A DNA stretch of 64,000 nt from Pseudopedobacter saltans DSM 12145 (GTDB lineage Bacteria > Bacteroidota > Bacteroidia > Sphingobacteriales > Sphingobacteriaceae): positions 124,001 to 188,000 of the forward strand of contig NC_015177.1 in NCBI RefSeq assembly GCF_000190735.1. Reading direction: 5' to 3'. Both the position numbers and the translations under genes were made by a program. The first letter of the stretch is position 1. Every line of letters starts with the position of its first letter. Of the stretch, positions 63,099 through 64,000 are shown piece by piece. The notes under the pieces were generated by a model. It made no database searches, had not been told where the DNA came from, and worked only from the letters and a program-made list of their open reading frames with translations.

Positions 63099-64000
63099 AT
63101 GAGCGATAATAAGGCGCCTTTACTAAATAGGGAGATCAGTTGGTTATATTTCAATAACAGAGTATTGCAGGAAGCAGCAGACAAAACTGTCCCGTTGATA
63201 GAACGGATAAGGTTTCTTGCAATATTTTCTTCGAATCTGGATGAGTTTTATAGGGTGAGGGTCGCTACTCTTAATCGTCTTGCAGATATAAGTAGCAGGA
63301 CTAAAGAAGAGCTGGGCTATAATCCTAAAAGGATTCTTAAAGAAATAAAGAGAATTGTTGTCAAGCATGAGCAGAAGTTTAATACTCTGTATACGGAGAT
63401 TATAACTGAGTTAGCCGAAAATAGGATATTTATTCTGAATGAAAAGCAACTAAACGTTAGCAGGGGGGCTTTTGTTCGTGATTTTTTCAGAGAGAAGATT
63501 CTGTCTGCAATAGTTCCTTTGATTTTGACAGAAAAACTTCCTTTTCCGGAACTGAAGGAACAATACCTGTATTTTTTTATTAGAATTAGCAAAGTAGGAA
63601 GTAAGTCTAAATATGCACTTATTGAAGTACCGAAATCACTGAATAGGTTTTTGGTTTTACCAGATACCAATGCATTGAAGTTTATAATTCTCATAGATGA
63701 TATTATACGATATAATCTGGAGGATATATTCTTCTCTTTCGAGTATGATCAAATAGAATGCTATGGTATTCAAGTCACCAGGGATGCGGAGTTTGAGCTT
63801 GATAATAAAGTAAGCGATAAATTTGTCGAGGCTTTGAGTAAGAGTCTTCAGAAGCGGAAAAAAGGTAAGCCGATGCGATTGCTATACGATTCGGAAATGC
63901 CACAAGATATGCTGGATATCATTATCAGGCAGTTGAATCTGAAGGCTGAAAGTTTGATTCCCGGCAACAGATATCAGAATTTTAGGGATTTTATTAAGTT
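63099..64000 (+). CDS. ppk1: Polyphosphate kinase 1, N-terminal part (runs off edge)
   Basis: About 300 residues of a protein of about 700. It starts with the PPK1 N-domain (NREISWLYFNNRVLQEAADK, then IERIRFLAIFSSNLDEFYRV RV), then the head domain (FVRDFFREKILSAIVPLILT, YALIEVPKSLNRFLVL). The frame stays open to the right edge; the catalytic His and ATP-site domains lie outside. It makes polyphosphate from ATP. The start is the ATG at 63099, the only one giving the full N-terminal motif. Confidence 0.93.
   Translation, partial: MSDNKAPLLNREISWLYFNNRVLQEAADKTVPLIERIRFLAIFSSNLDEFYRVRVATLNRLADISSRTKEELGYNPKRILKEIKRIVVKHEQKFNTLYTEIITELAENRIFILNEKQLNVSRGAFVRDFFREKILSAIVPLILTEKLPFPELKEQYLYFFIRISKVGSKSKYALIEVPKSLNRFLVLPDTNALKFIILIDDIIRYNLEDIFFSFEYDQIECYGIQVTRDAEFELDNKVSDKFVEALSKSLQKRKKGKPMRLLYDSEMPQDMLDIIIRQLNLKAESLIPGNRYQNFRDFIK

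Noticed and set aside
1-64000. CRISPR array, prophage or conjugative element
   Set aside because: No regularly spaced repeats, cas, integrase, phage structural or transfer genes seen; the only mobile gene is the IS110 transposase.

Overview
The window looks like chromosomal DNA of a Bacteroidota bacterium, most likely Sphingobacteriaceae (Pedobacter or Pseudopedobacter-like). The reasons are low-to-moderate GC, promoters of the TTTG/TTTT-N19-TAnnTTTG type, weak Shine-Dalgarno signals, a CusA pump fused to its outer-membrane channel, serine palmitoyltransferase (sphingolipid synthesis), a 60-residue Hc1-like protein, and an FtsZ with a long linker and a typical Bacteroidota C-terminus. The assignment is inferred from gene content, not from a marker search.

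Layout. 1-2547 is a decayed zone: an intact IS110-family transposase between two copies of an ~85-bp repeat, palindromic 'attgcgagg' repeats, and remnants of a DUF4469-like protein (twice) and an alpha/beta hydrolase. 2548-4461 holds a DUF72 protein and a fatty-acid desaturase. 4462-5666 is non-coding and contains two diverged copies of a ~420-bp structured repeat. 5667-14761 (minus) is a copper/silver resistance cluster: a DUF6660-like Cys/His protein, the CusA-TolC fusion, CusB, a secreted thioredoxin-like protein and a CPH-type P1B ATPase. 14921-19449 has a CPBP protein, a TonB-dependent receptor, a DUF1232 protein, a candidate small RNA and a hypothetical protein. 19450-20965 is a LacI-type operator and promoter in front of a GH3/OmpA chimeric pseudogene. 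21087-25040 is a four-gene block (ankyrin lipoprotein, amidohydrolase, DUF4822-like lipoprotein, AraC regulator) bracketed by a short dispersed repeat, followed by tRNA-Glu. 25267-28439 carries gap, a GNAT gene, pgk and a DUF488 gene.

28531-36174 (minus) is a compact respiratory and gas-handling island: an Rrf2 regulator with three Cys, cbb3-type oxidase subunits with unusual fusions, two small membrane proteins, two group III truncated hemoglobins, hemerythrin, two [2Fe-2S] ferredoxins, a cupin and a ferredoxin-NADP reductase. It is the most interesting functional unit here. I read it as an Rrf2-controlled module for low oxygen and/or nitric oxide, with a built-in NADPH-to-ferredoxin chain that could re-reduce the hemoglobins.

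36441-52352 is the division and cell-wall (dcw) cluster: mraZ, rsmH, ftsL-like, ftsI, murE, mraY, murD, ftsW, murG, murC, ftsQ, ftsA, ftsZ. Many genes overlap, MraZ boxes precede mraZ, murF and ddl are absent, and an array of four TTTTCCACA sites lies between ftsA and ftsZ. After it come spt, the Hc1-like gene, a large gap with a 30-bp perfect palindrome, an AcrAB-TolC-type drug efflux operon, yajQ (minus), a Lys/Ala-rich histone-like gene and the start of ppk1, which runs off the right edge.
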